From assembly GCF_900086655.1 (NCBI RefSeq), contig NZ_LT575476.1, positions 5,356,431-5,420,430 on the forward strand: 64,000 bases of DNA, given 5' to 3'. Shown piece after piece: positions 8,458 to 16,967 of the stretch; position 1 is the stretch's first letter, and every line of letters begins with the position of its first letter. The notes beneath the pieces were generated by a model, which was not told the origin of the DNA, made no database searches, and saw nothing but the letters and a program-made list of their open reading frames with translations. The translations under genes were made by a program, and so were the position numbers. Source of the stretch: Paenibacillus tuaregi (GTDB taxonomy: Bacteria; Bacillota; Bacilli; Paenibacillales; Paenibacillaceae).

Positions 8458-9018
8458 TTATTTATTTATCGTGATCAGGTCAGCCGTCTGTACATGGCTT
8501 ATAGTTCTCAGATGCTGAACATATGCAGCCCGGGCTTCGGTTATCTGTTCATCCGTGATTTGGTTTGCGTTATGGACGGCAAAAGGAGGCAAATAATGCG
8601 CACTTACGTAGTTGGCGAGCGCCTCCATCGGTTTGGCGATCTCCCGGACTGTGAACAGATTGTATCCCCCGGGCTGATACGAAGCGGCTGTACCCGCCGT
8701 TGAGATCGCAATGCCAATCTCCTTGCCCTTCAGATGCTCCCCACCTGGACCAAAAGCATAACCATAGGTCAGCACTTCATCGAACCATTTCTTAAGGAGC
8801 GGAGGCGTGCTGTACCAGTAAAGCGGATATTGGAAAATAATCCGGTCATGGCTATCCAGCAGCGCTTGCTCATGAGGAACGTCCAGTGGGCGATCTCCGT
8901 AAAATTCATACAGCGCGTGCACCGTCGTATCCGGCTGCTCTTTCACGACTTGAGCCAACGCCCGGTTCACCCGGGAACTCTGCAAATCTGGGTGAGCAAC
9001 AATAATCAGTGTCTTCAT
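8458..9018 (-). CDS. Flavodoxin-fold NAD(P)H:quinone reductase (KefF/MdaB/YwrO-like)
   Basis: The 186-residue protein begins MKTLIIVAHPDLQSSRVNRA, the flavin phosphate-binding start of the Flavodoxin_2 family, and has FQYPLYWYSTPPLLKKWFDE, the typical second flavin-contact segment. Such enzymes reduce quinones by two electrons with FMN/FAD. ATG 9018 is supported by GAAGGAGCC just upstream. The perfect palindrome at 9048-9061 in its leader is the likely operator of the TetR regulator encoded next door. Confidence 0.9.
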   Translation of the reverse strand: MKTLIIVAHPDLQSSRVNRALAQVVKEQPDTTVHALYEFYGDRPLDVPHEQALLDSHDRIIFQYPLYWYSTPPLLKKWFDEVLTYGYAFGPGGEHLKGKEIGIAISTAGTAASYQPGGYNLFTVREIAKPMEALANYVSAHYLPPFAVHNANQITDEQITEARAAYVQHLRTISHVQTADLITINK

Positions 9019-9047
9019 GTCTTTGGCTCCTTCAAATTCCATTAATG

Positions 9048-9061
9048 AGAACGATCGTTCT
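9048..9061. promoter_or_regulatory. TetR-type operator upstream of the quinone reductase
   Basis: Perfect 14-bp palindrome AGAACGATCGTTCT, 30 bp before the quinone reductase start and 31 bp after the tetR gene. The same motif with one change occurs at 11198-11211. Confidence 0.85.
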
Positions 9062-9091
9062 AAATAACTCAAAAAAATTTGTCTGGTTACT

Positions 9092-9670
9092 TTACTTCTC
9101 TAAAATTCGCATGGTCAGCGCGGAAATCCGCTCAAGCTTTTCCTTCGGCACCGACGTCCGGGCCATCACTCTCAGCCCCGTTAAGGCATTATGCAGATAC
9201 TCGGCCAGCTCCTGTGCTTCGTATCGTTCGTTAAACTCACCGTTTTGCTGTCCCCAGGATACAATCTTCACCAGCAGCTGCTCTACCTTCTCGAAGGCAT
9301 TCACGGCTCTGGCATCTATGTCTTTATCCCGGCATGCCAATTCAACTGCCGAATTTACAAACATGCATCCGGATGGCCCGCCTTCCTCACCATGGCTCAT
9401 ATAATCGAAAACGAACTGCAGGGCTTCCTTAGCCGTCTTCGACTGCTTGACTCCCGCCGCAAGTTTGGCATCCGTACGGTCCTCGAACCGGTCCATCGCC
9501 TTGAGATACAAGGTCCGTTTGTCTGTAAACGTATCATAAAGGCTTCTGCGGTGAATCCCCATATGCTCCACCAGATCGTTCATCGAGGTGCTCTCATAGC
9601 CTTGCTCCCAGAAGAGCTTCATGGCCTTATCCAAGACAGCACTTTCTTCAAATTCTTTGCTTCTAGCCAT
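9092..9670 (-). CDS. TetR/AcrR family transcriptional repressor
   Basis: A 192-residue regulator with the TetR helix-turn-helix at about residues 10-55 (AMKLFWEQGYESTSMNDLVE, HMGIHRRSLYDTF). The ligand domain contains GCMFVNSAVELACRD with two Cys residues, which could sense electrophiles, although this is inference. It sits between the quinone reductase and the RclA-like gene. The palindrome AGAACGATCGTTCT and its relatives occur before both targets, and a related sequence (GACCGGTAAAGAAT, 9723-9736) precedes this gene itself, suggesting self-control. Confidence 0.92.
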   Translation of the reverse strand: MARSKEFEESAVLDKAMKLFWEQGYESTSMNDLVEHMGIHRRSLYDTFTDKRTLYLKAMDRFEDRTDAKLAAGVKQSKTAKEALQFVFDYMSHGEEGGPSGCMFVNSAVELACRDKDIDARAVNAFEKVEQLLVKIVSWGQQNGEFNERYEAQELAEYLHNALTGLRVMARTSVPKEKLERISALTMRILEK

Positions 9671-9718
9671 TAGGCAACCCTCCAGTCTATCGTATCCAAG
9701 ACATCATACCACTTCCGG

Positions 9719-9736
9719 GAATGACCGGTAAAGAAT
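9719..9736. promoter_or_regulatory. Degenerate operator-like sequence before tetR
   Basis: GAATGACCGGTAAAGAAT matches 16 of 18 bases with GAACGATCGGTAAAGAAT at 11263-11280 upstream of the RclA-like gene. Shared position relative to the two promoters suggests a variant operator or a shared promoter element. Confidence 0.45.
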
Positions 9737-9755
9737 AGCGTTGAAAGTCCAGCGG

Positions 9756-11135
9756 TTAGCTCGGTATTAGACCTAATAGATCATTCAGGATCTCCGACAT
9801 GGATGGATGGGTAAAGATCATATCCCGCAAAGCGGTATATGGCTGCCCTGAGTTCATGAACACGGATACGATGTTCACCACTTCACTGGATTCAACTCCG
9901 AACATGGTGAAGCCTAGCAATTGCCCGGTATCTGTATCAACTACCGCTTTCACAAGCCCCTCGGTCTGTTTCAGTTGACGAGCCCGGGTTGAAGCCGTAA
10001 CGGGCAGTTTAGCAACCTTGATGTTATAACCTTGTTTCTGAGCCTCAGCCTCTGTCAGCCCGACATGGGACAACGGCGGATCGATAAATACCGAGTAAGG
10101 AACCTGCTTGCGGTCCAGCGTGGTCCGCTCCCCACTTCCGAACCATTGATCCTTTATGATGCGGAAATCATCAAGAGAGATATACGTAAACTGCGGTCCT
10201 CCATTCACGTCGCCAAGTGCCCAGATGTGGGGGATGTTCGTCTGCAGCTTTTCATCAACCTGAATGAATCCACGCTCCGTAAGCCGGATACCCGCTGCTT
10301 CGAGATTCAGGCCATCTGTATTGGCCATTCTGCCGGTTGCAACCAGTACCGCATCGGCTTTCAGTTCCTCCGTTCCGTCGGGTGAGGATAGGTGGAGTAT
10401 GACCTCATCCTGGTCTTTGTCAACAATCTGATCCACACGAGTCTTGAGCCGGATTTGGATTCCCTTTTGCTCAAGCACCTTCTGAACCTCATCGGCAATA
10501 TCCCGGTCGTCTCTAGGCAGAAACCGTTCGCCTTGTTCCAGAATCGTCACTTCAGTACCAAAACCAGCATAAATGGAAGCAAACTCTAGGCCGATATAAC
10601 CGCCACCGATAATAGCCAGCCGCTCAGGGAGCTTGGAAAGGTTCAGCATTTCCGCGCTTGTATATACCTTGCTGCTCTGGATGCCTGGTACCGCAGGAAT
10701 GATCGGCTTGGCGCCCGTATTGATAAGGATCCGGTCCGCTTCCACCAGAACGCTTCCCTCTTGCGTGCTCACCTCTACCACATGTGCGGACTGGAAGGAC
10801 GCCTTCCCTGTAATAACCGTAACTCCCGGTTGATCGTTCACCTGGTCGAAGTTCTTCGCACGCAGCAGAGCGACCAATTCATCCTTGTCCCGGATGGCCT
10901 GGGCATATCTCTCCCCAAGTGCTGTAACATCACTGATTCTCATCTGTGAGACCAGATGGGATTGATGAGCCAACGCCTTCGTTGGGATGCAGCCTACATT
11001 GATACAAGTGCCTCCATACATCTCGGCGGATTGTTCCACGACAGCAACGCGAATTCCCTGCTTAGCCAGGTAGGGAGCCAGCGTCTTACCAGCCTTGCCA
11101 AATCCGATAATGAGCGCATTCACTTTATGTTTCAT
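9756..11135 (-). CDS. RclA-like pyridine nucleotide-disulfide oxidoreductase
   Basis: The 459-residue flavoprotein starts with an FAD-binding Rossmann motif (ALIIGFGKAGKTLAPYLA) and the redox-active disulfide C44/C49 in GGTCINVGCIPTK. A second NAD(P)-binding motif follows (LAIIGGGYIGLEFASIYAGF), then the dimer domain ending FTHPSMSEILNDLLG. The N-terminal wording GFGKAGKTLA and MYGGTCIN match E. coli RclA, a copper-reducing enzyme for hypochlorous-acid resistance, better than mercuric reductase. ATG 11135 is chosen because GGAGG lies 8 nt before it; GTG 11144 would overlap the site. First gene of the redox cluster. Confidence 0.85.
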   Translation of the reverse strand: MKHKVNALIIGFGKAGKTLAPYLAKQGIRVAVVEQSAEMYGGTCINVGCIPTKALAHQSHLVSQMRISDVTALGERYAQAIRDKDELVALLRAKNFDQVNDQPGVTVITGKASFQSAHVVEVSTQEGSVLVEADRILINTGAKPIIPAVPGIQSSKVYTSAEMLNLSKLPERLAIIGGGYIGLEFASIYAGFGTEVTILEQGERFLPRDDRDIADEVQKVLEQKGIQIRLKTRVDQIVDKDQDEVILHLSSPDGTEELKADAVLVATGRMANTDGLNLEAAGIRLTERGFIQVDEKLQTNIPHIWALGDVNGGPQFTYISLDDFRIIKDQWFGSGERTTLDRKQVPYSVFIDPPLSHVGLTEAEAQKQGYNIKVAKLPVTASTRARQLKQTEGLVKAVVDTDTGQLLGFTMFGVESSEVVNIVSVFMNSGQPYTALRDMIFTHPSMSEILNDLLGLIPS

Positions 11136-11197
11136 CTTGATCACCTCCGGCTGTTATACCTATTCATTGTCATTTTTAAACCTTGGTCACTCTTTTG

Positions 11198-11211
11198 AGA
11201 ACGATCATTCT
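11198..11211. promoter_or_regulatory. TetR-type operator upstream of the RclA-like gene
   Basis: AGAACGATCATTCT differs by one base from the perfect palindrome at 9048-9061. A further half-like copy, GAACGATCGGTAAAGAAT, lies at 11263-11280. Confidence 0.75.
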
Positions 11212-11262
11212 AAATTGGGTAAAGAGGTTTGTTTTTCCTGTGAGATCATCCTAACATATTGA

Positions 11263-11280
11263 GAACGATCGGTAAAGAAT
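11263..11280. promoter_or_regulatory. Second operator-like sequence upstream of the RclA-like gene
   Basis: GAACGATCGGTAAAGAAT has the AACGATCG core of the TetR palindrome followed by a diverged right arm. Confidence 0.45.
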
Positions 11281-11342
11281 TATTTTTTTTGATCGTCCTC
11301 ATGTAGAAGTAGAAGGCACTGGTGAGATCGGCTTGAAGATGT

Positions 11343-11380
11343 AAAAAAAGGTCCAACCCCCTTCTCAGTGAGGTTGAACC
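11343..11380 (-). terminator. Terminator of the DUF4386 gene
   Basis: GGTTCAACCTC / GGGGTTGGACC stem (with G-U pairs) followed by seven T on the minus strand. Confidence 0.8.
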
Positions 11381-11451
11381 CATTGGTTACATTGCCTTTA
11401 TTTGTGATGCCATCCTCCGTAATCAAGTCTAGATTGACGAGGAACTATATA

Positions 11452-12159
11452 CTAAGAAGCTGTCTTTACTCTCGACTTTGCAAGGTTCTCCTTATTAAAC
11501 CCCTTCGCAATTAACCAGACTGCCAGACTCATCTCATAAACGCCCACGGGAAGCGCCATCAATCCTTTTACCGTCGAATAGGTTCCGATGACCCCGAACA
11601 TTTGCAGCAATCCAGCTATAAATACCATAACAGCTGTAGCTATTCCGAATATCGCTAACGGTTTAGGCACATAGCCTGTTCGATAAAGCAAATAACTATA
11701 CAGACTAGTATTTATGCCCAGCATGAAATTTGGCCCCAACATAGCTGTCCAGCGGTAAATCGTTTGCAGCAACAGCCCTATAGGCTCAAGATTAGTTTTT
11801 CCCGTTAGGTTAGCCGTTTCATTATACGAACTAAGTTGTAATAAACCCAATATACTTACGACCCCAATCGCAATAAAAACAGCTTCCATAAATCGAAAAC
11901 AAAGATACCCTAACGCAATGTGCTCATTCCAATGCCTTACGTAAGGAAACAGCATGACTGCTGTACCAACAGCCGTCACCACAAGCAAGAGGTCATTTAG
12001 TACACCGATTAAGACCTTTGTTTCCGATCCATTTGCCACAGCTCCCTGCCAATGTTCTGACAAAACGGGCCCATACAAAACTACCGCTATAATTGACGTC
12101 ACTGCAGCAAGGATATAAAAAATCCCCAGTATTCTTGCATTCCTTCGGTCTTGCATCAT
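11452..12159 (-). CDS. DUF4386 family membrane protein
   Basis: A 235-residue protein with six likely membrane segments. The opening RRNARILGIFYILAAVTSII and the middle FRFMEAVFIAIGVVSILGLL are diagnostic of DUF4386. No catalytic motif is seen and the molecular role is unknown. It is divergent from the AraC gene at 12255, with 95 bp between the two starts, so the regulator may control it. It ends at its own terminator. Confidence 0.9.
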   Translation of the reverse strand: MMQDRRNARILGIFYILAAVTSIIAVVLYGPVLSEHWQGAVANGSETKVLIGVLNDLLLVVTAVGTAVMLFPYVRHWNEHIALGYLCFRFMEAVFIAIGVVSILGLLQLSSYNETANLTGKTNLEPIGLLLQTIYRWTAMLGPNFMLGINTSLYSYLLYRTGYVPKPLAIFGIATAVMVFIAGLLQMFGVIGTYSTVKGLMALPVGVYEMSLAVWLIAKGFNKENLAKSRVKTAS

Positions 12160-12254
12160 TTTTTTATTCCTCCCAAGACAATAAGTTTTTTGCTGATGAC
12201 GTATGGTATACTTGGAACAAAATGACCTGTAAACACGTGATACAAGGAGCTATT

Positions 12255-13124
12255 ATGGACCATAACCAAATCATCGAACGTGCCTTGATCCATATCGAGG
12301 ACCATTTACACCAGCCCTTAACGGTAGAATCCGTTGCCGCTTCCTTCAACATGTCTAAATACTATTTTCACCGGCTGTTTTCTGCTATGATGGGCTGTTC
12401 ATTAAACCAATACATCCTTTCCAGAAGATTGAATGCATCCTTAACCTTTATCCAAAACAAAAACAGGTCCCTAACCGATATTGCTTATCAGCTCAACTTC
12501 GGTACCCAAGCCTCATTCACCAGAGCCTTCAAACGCCAATACGGCGTGGCTCCAAGTTCATTAGTAACAGGAATTACATCTATTTCTCCTACCCCCATAC
12601 CTGGAGTAGTGAAAAGACCCATTAAAAATATTAATGGGGATATCGTTACGGATTTCACCCTGACTGAATTCAAAGAGACCCGAATCAGCGGGATCGCCTT
12701 TGAGGTGAATATTGCCGATGATGATTACAAAGAGCAGATTCGCGCACATTCACAAATGCTGTTGAGTCAAATTGATGAAACCATAAGCGGGCCGGGTTAT
12801 GTCATTTATTCCAACTGTCAGCCCGGTTCAACCCGGTTTAAGGTTCTGTTCGGAATCCCAAGCAGCCTTGAAATTGATCAACCTTATTATTTCACGGTTG
12901 ATGTGCCGCAGACTTTTTGTGCCAGGTTCAACTATTATGGTGAACTGCTAGACATTGGTGATGTGTTGAAAAGCGACTATGCCCGATTTTTAAAGATCTC
13001 CAGACAGGAAACGGCAGAAACTGATATTGAACTCATACAAGCTTTTGATGACGTCCACCATCTGGATTCGACCTATCATATCTATGCACCGATCAAAAAG
13101 CTCCCTGCCGATTCTGACTTGTAA
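12255..13124 (+). CDS. AraC family regulator with GyrI-like effector domain
   Basis: The 289-residue protein has two AraC helix-turn-helix units in residues 8-105 (LTVESVAASFNMSKYYFHRL and LTDIAYQLNFGTQASFTRAF) and a C-terminal GyrI-like small-molecule-binding domain (TDFTLTEFKETRISGIAFEV; YFTVDVPQTFCARFNYYGE). ATG 12255 follows AAGGAGC; longer upstream frames would overlap the divergent DUF4386 gene. Similar in plan to the AraC at 21321-22226 but not a close copy. Confidence 0.92.
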   Translation: MDHNQIIERALIHIEDHLHQPLTVESVAASFNMSKYYFHRLFSAMMGCSLNQYILSRRLNASLTFIQNKNRSLTDIAYQLNFGTQASFTRAFKRQYGVAPSSLVTGITSISPTPIPGVVKRPIKNINGDIVTDFTLTEFKETRISGIAFEVNIADDDYKEQIRAHSQMLLSQIDETISGPGYVIYSNCQPGSTRFKVLFGIPSSLEIDQPYYFTVDVPQTFCARFNYYGELLDIGDVLKSDYARFLKISRQETAETDIELIQAFDDVHHLDSTYHIYAPIKKLPADSDL

Positions 13125-13249
13125 GATCGCGGATTGCCTATCATTCTGTCTGCCCCTTTCTTTTCTGGATTAGATCATTTCTTTTCTGTAAATAAAATAA
13201 CATAACCGGTTTCACCCGACTTTCCACATCTTGCTGTAATTTAGGAAAC

Positions 13250-13278
13250 AAAAAATGCACCCCTCTCTTGAGGTGCAT
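13250..13278 (-). terminator. Terminator of the DJ-1/PfpI gene
   Basis: ATGCACC / GGTGCAT stem with TTTTTTG following on the minus strand. Confidence 0.8.
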
Positions 13279-13286
13279 CCTGGTAA

Positions 13287-13919
13287 TCAGTTATGGATAG
13301 AATTCATTAACTCGAAGAAGTACTTGGGTTCATGAGTCTGATAAAGATGGAACCATGCCTGCAAAGTTTCTGGTGCAAATACATCCAGCACCTTCAATAC
13401 ATGCATTGCAAATTCCAACGGAGCTATGCCTGACGCGGTAATTAAATTCCCATCCGTTACCGCAGGCTCCATCTCATAATGCTTTTCTCCAATATAATTA
13501 GGGCACACCATCTTCAAATATTCCAGATCGTTGCTTGTATGCCTTCTTAAGTCCAGTAAACCCATCTTTGCAAGTCCCATGGTTGCCCCGCAAATCGCCG
13601 CAACAACAGTGCCTTCTTCTAAAGCTTGGGAGGCTTTATTTAATATAGGCTCGTGAATGTCTTCCAGCCAGGTCTCTCCGCCCGGAAGAATTAGAACATC
13701 AGTACCTCTCAACACACACTCATCAATAGAAATGCCGGGTAGTATTTTCAACCCGCCCATTGTAGTCACCGGATTTCTATCAACACCTACGGTAACTACC
13801 TCTAAAGGCGCTAACCCCTTTCTAAAATACCTTCCCGAGTTGAGTTCTGCGGTTAAATATCCTGTCTCCCAGTCTGCCATAGTATCAAATACATAAAGGT
13901 ACACTTTCCTTGTATTCAT
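13287..13919 (-). CDS. DJ-1/PfpI family glutamine amidotransferase-like protein
   Basis: A 210-residue protein with the alpha/beta core of the class I glutaminase-like family: YLYVFDTMADWETGYL at the start, DVLILPGGETWLED, and the nucleophile elbow VVAAICGATMGLAK with the conserved Cys. Members include YdeA-like proteins with chaperone, deglycase or unknown roles. ATG 13919 is preferred since AAGGAGTGTTTGCAA precedes it. Single-gene unit between the terminator of the Rrf2 gene and its own terminator. Confidence 0.9.
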   Translation of the reverse strand: MNTRKVYLYVFDTMADWETGYLTAELNSGRYFRKGLAPLEVVTVGVDRNPVTTMGGLKILPGISIDECVLRGTDVLILPGGETWLEDIHEPILNKASQALEEGTVVAAICGATMGLAKMGLLDLRRHTSNDLEYLKMVCPNYIGEKHYEMEPAVTDGNLITASGIAPLEFAMHVLKVLDVFAPETLQAWFHLYQTHEPKYFFELMNSIHN

Positions 13920-13966
13920 TTGCAAACACTCCTTGTTTAATTGACTGATTTGATCTCCTCTATTGT

Positions 13967-14001
13967 AAAAAACCTTTACTGACATCTTCAGTCAGTAAAG
14001 G
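13967..14001 (-). terminator. Terminator of the Rrf2 gene
   Basis: Perfect 11-bp stem CCTTTACTGAC / GTCAGTAAAGG with a 7-nt loop; minus strand continues TTTTTTAC. Confidence 0.85.
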
Positions 14002-14090
14002 CTGGGTGATCTTTTTATATTTTTATCGAAGCATTGTTCATTTGAGCTTCAAGTGATCCGTACCGACCAAGTAAACGAAGCCCATACTAT

Positions 14091-14534
14091 TCATTGCTTA
14101 TAATCCTGCAATTCTACTACTCCACTCTTAAGCAGCTGATCAATCGTAATACCCGATAACTCGTTCTCCATCGTTGTTTGGACTTTAGTGTGTACCTTAT
14201 CCAGCAGATACGGCATTTTACTTCCTACCGGACAAGCCGGGTTTGTATCTTGATGAACCATAAAAATTTGCTGACTATCTTCGTCGGTAGCACGATACAC
14301 ATCCAGTAGTGTAATTTGCTTTGCCTCTCTGGCAAGGCTTATCGCTGCATTTGCTCCAAGCGTAGAGATAATGAGACCCGCTTTAGTAAGTTTTCTCATG
14401 ATTCTTCTAATAACCGCAGAATTAGCGTTCACACTCAAAGCAAGTAATTCGGACGTAGTACGGCCCTCTTTATTAAATTCAAGAAAGCATAATATATGAA
14501 CGGCTACAGAGAACTGTTGGCTTCGGTTTGCCAT
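14091..14534 (-). CDS. Rrf2 family transcriptional regulator (YwnA-like)
   Basis: The 147-residue protein has the Rrf2 winged helix (MANRSQQFSVAVHILCFLEF, RTTSELLALSVNANSAVIRR). It has only one Cys in the region where iron-sulfur Rrf2 proteins carry three (PACPVG), so it probably does not hold a cluster and is nearer to YwnA/YwgB-type drug-responsive members. ATG 14534 follows AAGGAC. It is divergent from the MFS gene with a dyad between, the usual layout for local repression of an efflux gene. Confidence 0.88.
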   Translation of the reverse strand: MANRSQQFSVAVHILCFLEFNKEGRTTSELLALSVNANSAVIRRIMRKLTKAGLIISTLGANAAISLAREAKQITLLDVYRATDEDSQQIFMVHQDTNPACPVGSKMPYLLDKVHTKVQTTMENELSGITIDQLLKSGVVELQDYKQ

Positions 14535-14650
14535 TTTGCAAGGTCCTTCTTTCTTTATAGAGCTTATTTGTAGTGTATTGATTTTCGTTAAGCAAATCAA
14601 ATTGAAAATAAGTAGTTGCGAAATCGACTTGACTTTCTTAACTGCACATA

Positions 14651-14666
14651 TTACTTTAAATAGTAA
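14651..14666. promoter_or_regulatory. Dyad between rrf2-type and MFS genes
   Basis: TTACTTTAAATAGTAA has 5-bp inverted arms TTACT/AGTAA; the related ACTATTACTATT follows at 14678-14689. Likely operator for the divergent Rrf2 regulator. Confidence 0.55.
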
Positions 14667-14705
14667 CAGTTGCTGATACTATTACTATTTTGAGGAGTGA
14701 ATTAC

Positions 14706-15920
14706 ATGCACTATCGTGTTAATGGGGTTGAAAATAGAATGATCAAATTAACTGCTTTATTTTTCCTCATCATGTTTGTTATCGGTACGGATACGTTTTT
14801 GATTTCTCCGCTCATCCCCACTCTTCAGAACTTGTTTCATATCCCGACCGAATATTCCGGTTGGATGGTGGGGGCTTATGCTTTAGGTTATGCCATTTTT
14901 GCACTGATTGCTGGACCGCTTTCCGATGGATGGGATCGAAAAAAAGTAATGCTTTTCGGCATGGTCTGCTTCTCGGTTTCAACCATGTTATGCGGCTTTG
15001 CCACAGGTTTTTGGTCGATGTTCTTATTCCGTTTTTTAGCCGGAGTCAGCGCAGCATTTACGGCGCCTCAAGTCTGGGCCTCAATCCCTGCTCTGTTTCC
15101 AACGCCAAAAATCGCTAAAGTATCAGGAATCGTCATGGCAGGCTTGGCTGCATCCCAAGCGTTCGGCATCCCTCTTGGTAGTCTGCTAGCCTCAACCCAT
15201 TGGTATTATCCTTTTTTTACAATCGGTGCATGTGCATTATTGGTAGCGGTATTCATCTTCTATGCTTTGCCTGAAATGAAACCGAATCAAGGCCAAAATA
15301 CCAAATCTCCGATTTTTAGTAGATACATCCCACTATTGAATAGCCGAATGGCGAGAAGGGCTTTCCTCGCTCATTTTTTATTTCAATGCGGATTCTTTGC
15401 TGCCTTTTCTTTTATTGGAAAATGGGTGACGGATCGCTTTCACCTTTCAATTGATCAAGCGGGGTACGTGATGTTTTTTCTTGGTCTGGGGAATATAGTC
15501 GGGAGCTTCGGCGGTGCCTATGTGATCAAAACATTAAACCGTTTCAATACGCTGGTTGTGGGCTTTCTTGTCTCTATCGCATGTTTTATTGTTTTGCCTC
15601 ACTTGCAATCGGTTGCGGCTTTCGAAGGTGTTTACTTTTTCATATTCGTTAACATGGGAATCGCATTTCCGCTGATATTAGGAATGCTGAATTCGTTAAA
15701 TCCGACCATCCGCGGCACGATCTCCAGCTTGGCCAATTCAATCATGTACACTGCGACAACGCTCGGTTCTTGGATCGCGGGCCTGATTTACGCGACGTTT
15801 AACGGCTTTTCCGCCGTAGGTATATTTGCGGCTATATGTTTTGCCGGTTCGTTGTTATCTTTTATAATCAGCGGTATTCTGACCAGTCACACGAAGACAA
15901 AGAAGGAGCTTGCATCATAA
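14706..15920 (+). CDS. MFS transporter, DHA1-type drug efflux
   Basis: A 404-residue protein with twelve likely membrane segments. Motif A of drug:H+ antiporters is present (GPLSDGWDRKKVM, between segments 2 and 3), and motif C-like glycines occur in VMAGLAASQAFGIPLGSLLA. It should export small compounds using the proton gradient; the substrate is unknown. ATG 14706 lies 8 nt after GAGGAG. Control is probably by the divergent Rrf2 protein. Confidence 0.92.
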   Translation: MHYRVNGVENRMIKLTALFFLIMFVIGTDTFLISPLIPTLQNLFHIPTEYSGWMVGAYALGYAIFALIAGPLSDGWDRKKVMLFGMVCFSVSTMLCGFATGFWSMFLFRFLAGVSAAFTAPQVWASIPALFPTPKIAKVSGIVMAGLAASQAFGIPLGSLLASTHWYYPFFTIGACALLVAVFIFYALPEMKPNQGQNTKSPIFSRYIPLLNSRMARRAFLAHFLFQCGFFAAFSFIGKWVTDRFHLSIDQAGYVMFFLGLGNIVGSFGGAYVIKTLNRFNTLVVGFLVSIACFIVLPHLQSVAAFEGVYFFIFVNMGIAFPLILGMLNSLNPTIRGTISSLANSIMYTATTLGSWIAGLIYATFNGFSAVGIFAAICFAGSLLSFIISGILTSHTKTKKELAS

Positions 15921-15945
15921 AATGCAATTCAACGACTAACTTAAA

Positions 15946-15971
15946 GGGGATCGTCCGAAAAGACGGTCCCC
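15946..15971 (+). terminator. Hairpin after the MFS gene
   Basis: GGGGATCGTC / GACGGTCCCC with a CGAAAA-type loop, but only a weak T run follows. The remaining sequence to 16145 (about 175 bp) shows no gene. Confidence 0.5.
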
Positions 15972-16145
15972 TATTCGGTTTAAGAGTCCGACTTTTGTTC
16001 GAAAGACTCCGAGGACGATCGCCCGTTCCCATCTCAGCAAGCGTTCATCTCTTAAGCAGCTTCGGCTATACCGTGGACCAACGGGTTCTGCCCATTTATC
16101 CCTCCCGGCAGATCGCCAAAGTCGTAGCAACTTTGTTTATATTTT

Positions 16146-16835
16146 CTACAACTCCTTCTCCTGCTCCATGATCACCTGCTCGGTCCCTAACAGAATCAGC
16201 TTCAAGCCGAACTCAAACGCTCTGTCGGTCCCCATCAGCTCAAACAGTCCACTCTTGAACATCCTCCGGAACAAACCCGCTTCCGCATCGCTCATAGAGT
16301 CCAGAAGGCGGACCATCTCCTCACTCGGAAGCTCGATCTGCTCCTTAAGAATAACGGAGACATTGCGCTGATGCTGATAATCGTCAAGAACAAAGTAGTA
16401 AACATAGTTCACAAGGGTGACAACTACTTGCATTTTCTGTTCATGGTCAAGGGGTGTTGATTCTACGCAGAGCAGCATACGGTTGGTAAACCGGATGATA
16501 TCCGGCTCATGGGGCAGCGTCATCATCATAAGCTGCGTAGAGCAGGGATACCGGCGAAGGACATTTCGCACCGTAATGGCCAGCTCTGTCAGCTGCTCCT
16601 TCCAGTCCCCATCAGAATCGAACTCCTCCAGGATGATCTTCGATACGTGGTTGGCAAGACGCTGATAGAGGTCCTGCTTGCTCTTAAAGTACCAGTACAA
16701 AGAGGGAGCCTGAATCCCCAGCCGATCAGCCAGCCGCCTCATGCTGAATTTTTCAATCCCCTCCTCTCCAAGAAGCTCCCACGACGCCTCCAGAATCTTA
16801 TCCTCCGAAATCTGAGGCTGCTGTTTTTTCATCAT
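16146..16835 (-). CDS. TetR/AcrR family regulator of the MATE gene
   Basis: The 229-residue protein has a TetR DNA-binding domain (LEASWELLGEEGIEKFSMRR, LADRLGIQAPSLYWYFKSKQ) whose YWYF recognition helix is like that of classical TetR. The C-terminal part resembles the TetR_C ligand domain. It is divergent from the MATE gene at 16968, with three related operators between. The likely ligand is a MATE substrate. Confidence 0.92.
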   Translation of the reverse strand: MMKKQQPQISEDKILEASWELLGEEGIEKFSMRRLADRLGIQAPSLYWYFKSKQDLYQRLANHVSKIILEEFDSDGDWKEQLTELAITVRNVLRRYPCSTQLMMMTLPHEPDIIRFTNRMLLCVESTPLDHEQKMQVVVTLVNYVYYFVLDDYQHQRNVSVILKEQIELPSEEMVRLLDSMSDAEAGLFRRMFKSGLFELMGTDRAFEFGLKLILLGTEQVIMEQEKEL

Positions 16836-16849
16836 TATCCGTCCTTTTA

Positions 16850-16863
16850 TCTAATAGTGTAAG
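16850..16863. promoter_or_regulatory. TetR-type operator 1
   Basis: TCTAATAGTGTAAG, near the tetR-type start codon. Same consensus as the next two sites. Confidence 0.7.
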
Positions 16864-16898
16864 TTTGTGCTTTACAAGTTTATAAGTCCATGATATCA

Positions 16899-16912
16899 TC
16901 TAACACTGTAAG
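16899..16912. promoter_or_regulatory. TetR-type operator 2
   Basis: TCTAACACTGTAAG with arms CTAACA/TGTAAG around one central base. Centre 21 bp (two helical turns) from operator 3. Confidence 0.75.
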
Positions 16913-16919
16913 GTTCAAA

Positions 16920-16933
16920 CTAACACCGTTAGA
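16920..16933. promoter_or_regulatory. TetR-type operator 3
   Basis: CTAACACCGTTAGA, inverted CTAAC/GTTAG arms. Lies 35 bp before the MATE start, and lies inside the longer frame from 16890, which argues for the 16968 start. Confidence 0.75.
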
Positions 16934-16967
16934 CGGGCCGAAATTAAAACAGAAAGTGGTGACCCCT

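Noticed and set aside
12093-12254. 54-residue N-terminal extension of the AraC protein
   Set aside because: It overlaps the divergent DUF4386 gene, and ATG 12255 has a good ribosome site.
15936-16130. 64-codon minus-strand ORF between MFS and TetR genes
   Set aside because: It covers a hairpin and shows no ribosome site or recognisable protein feature.
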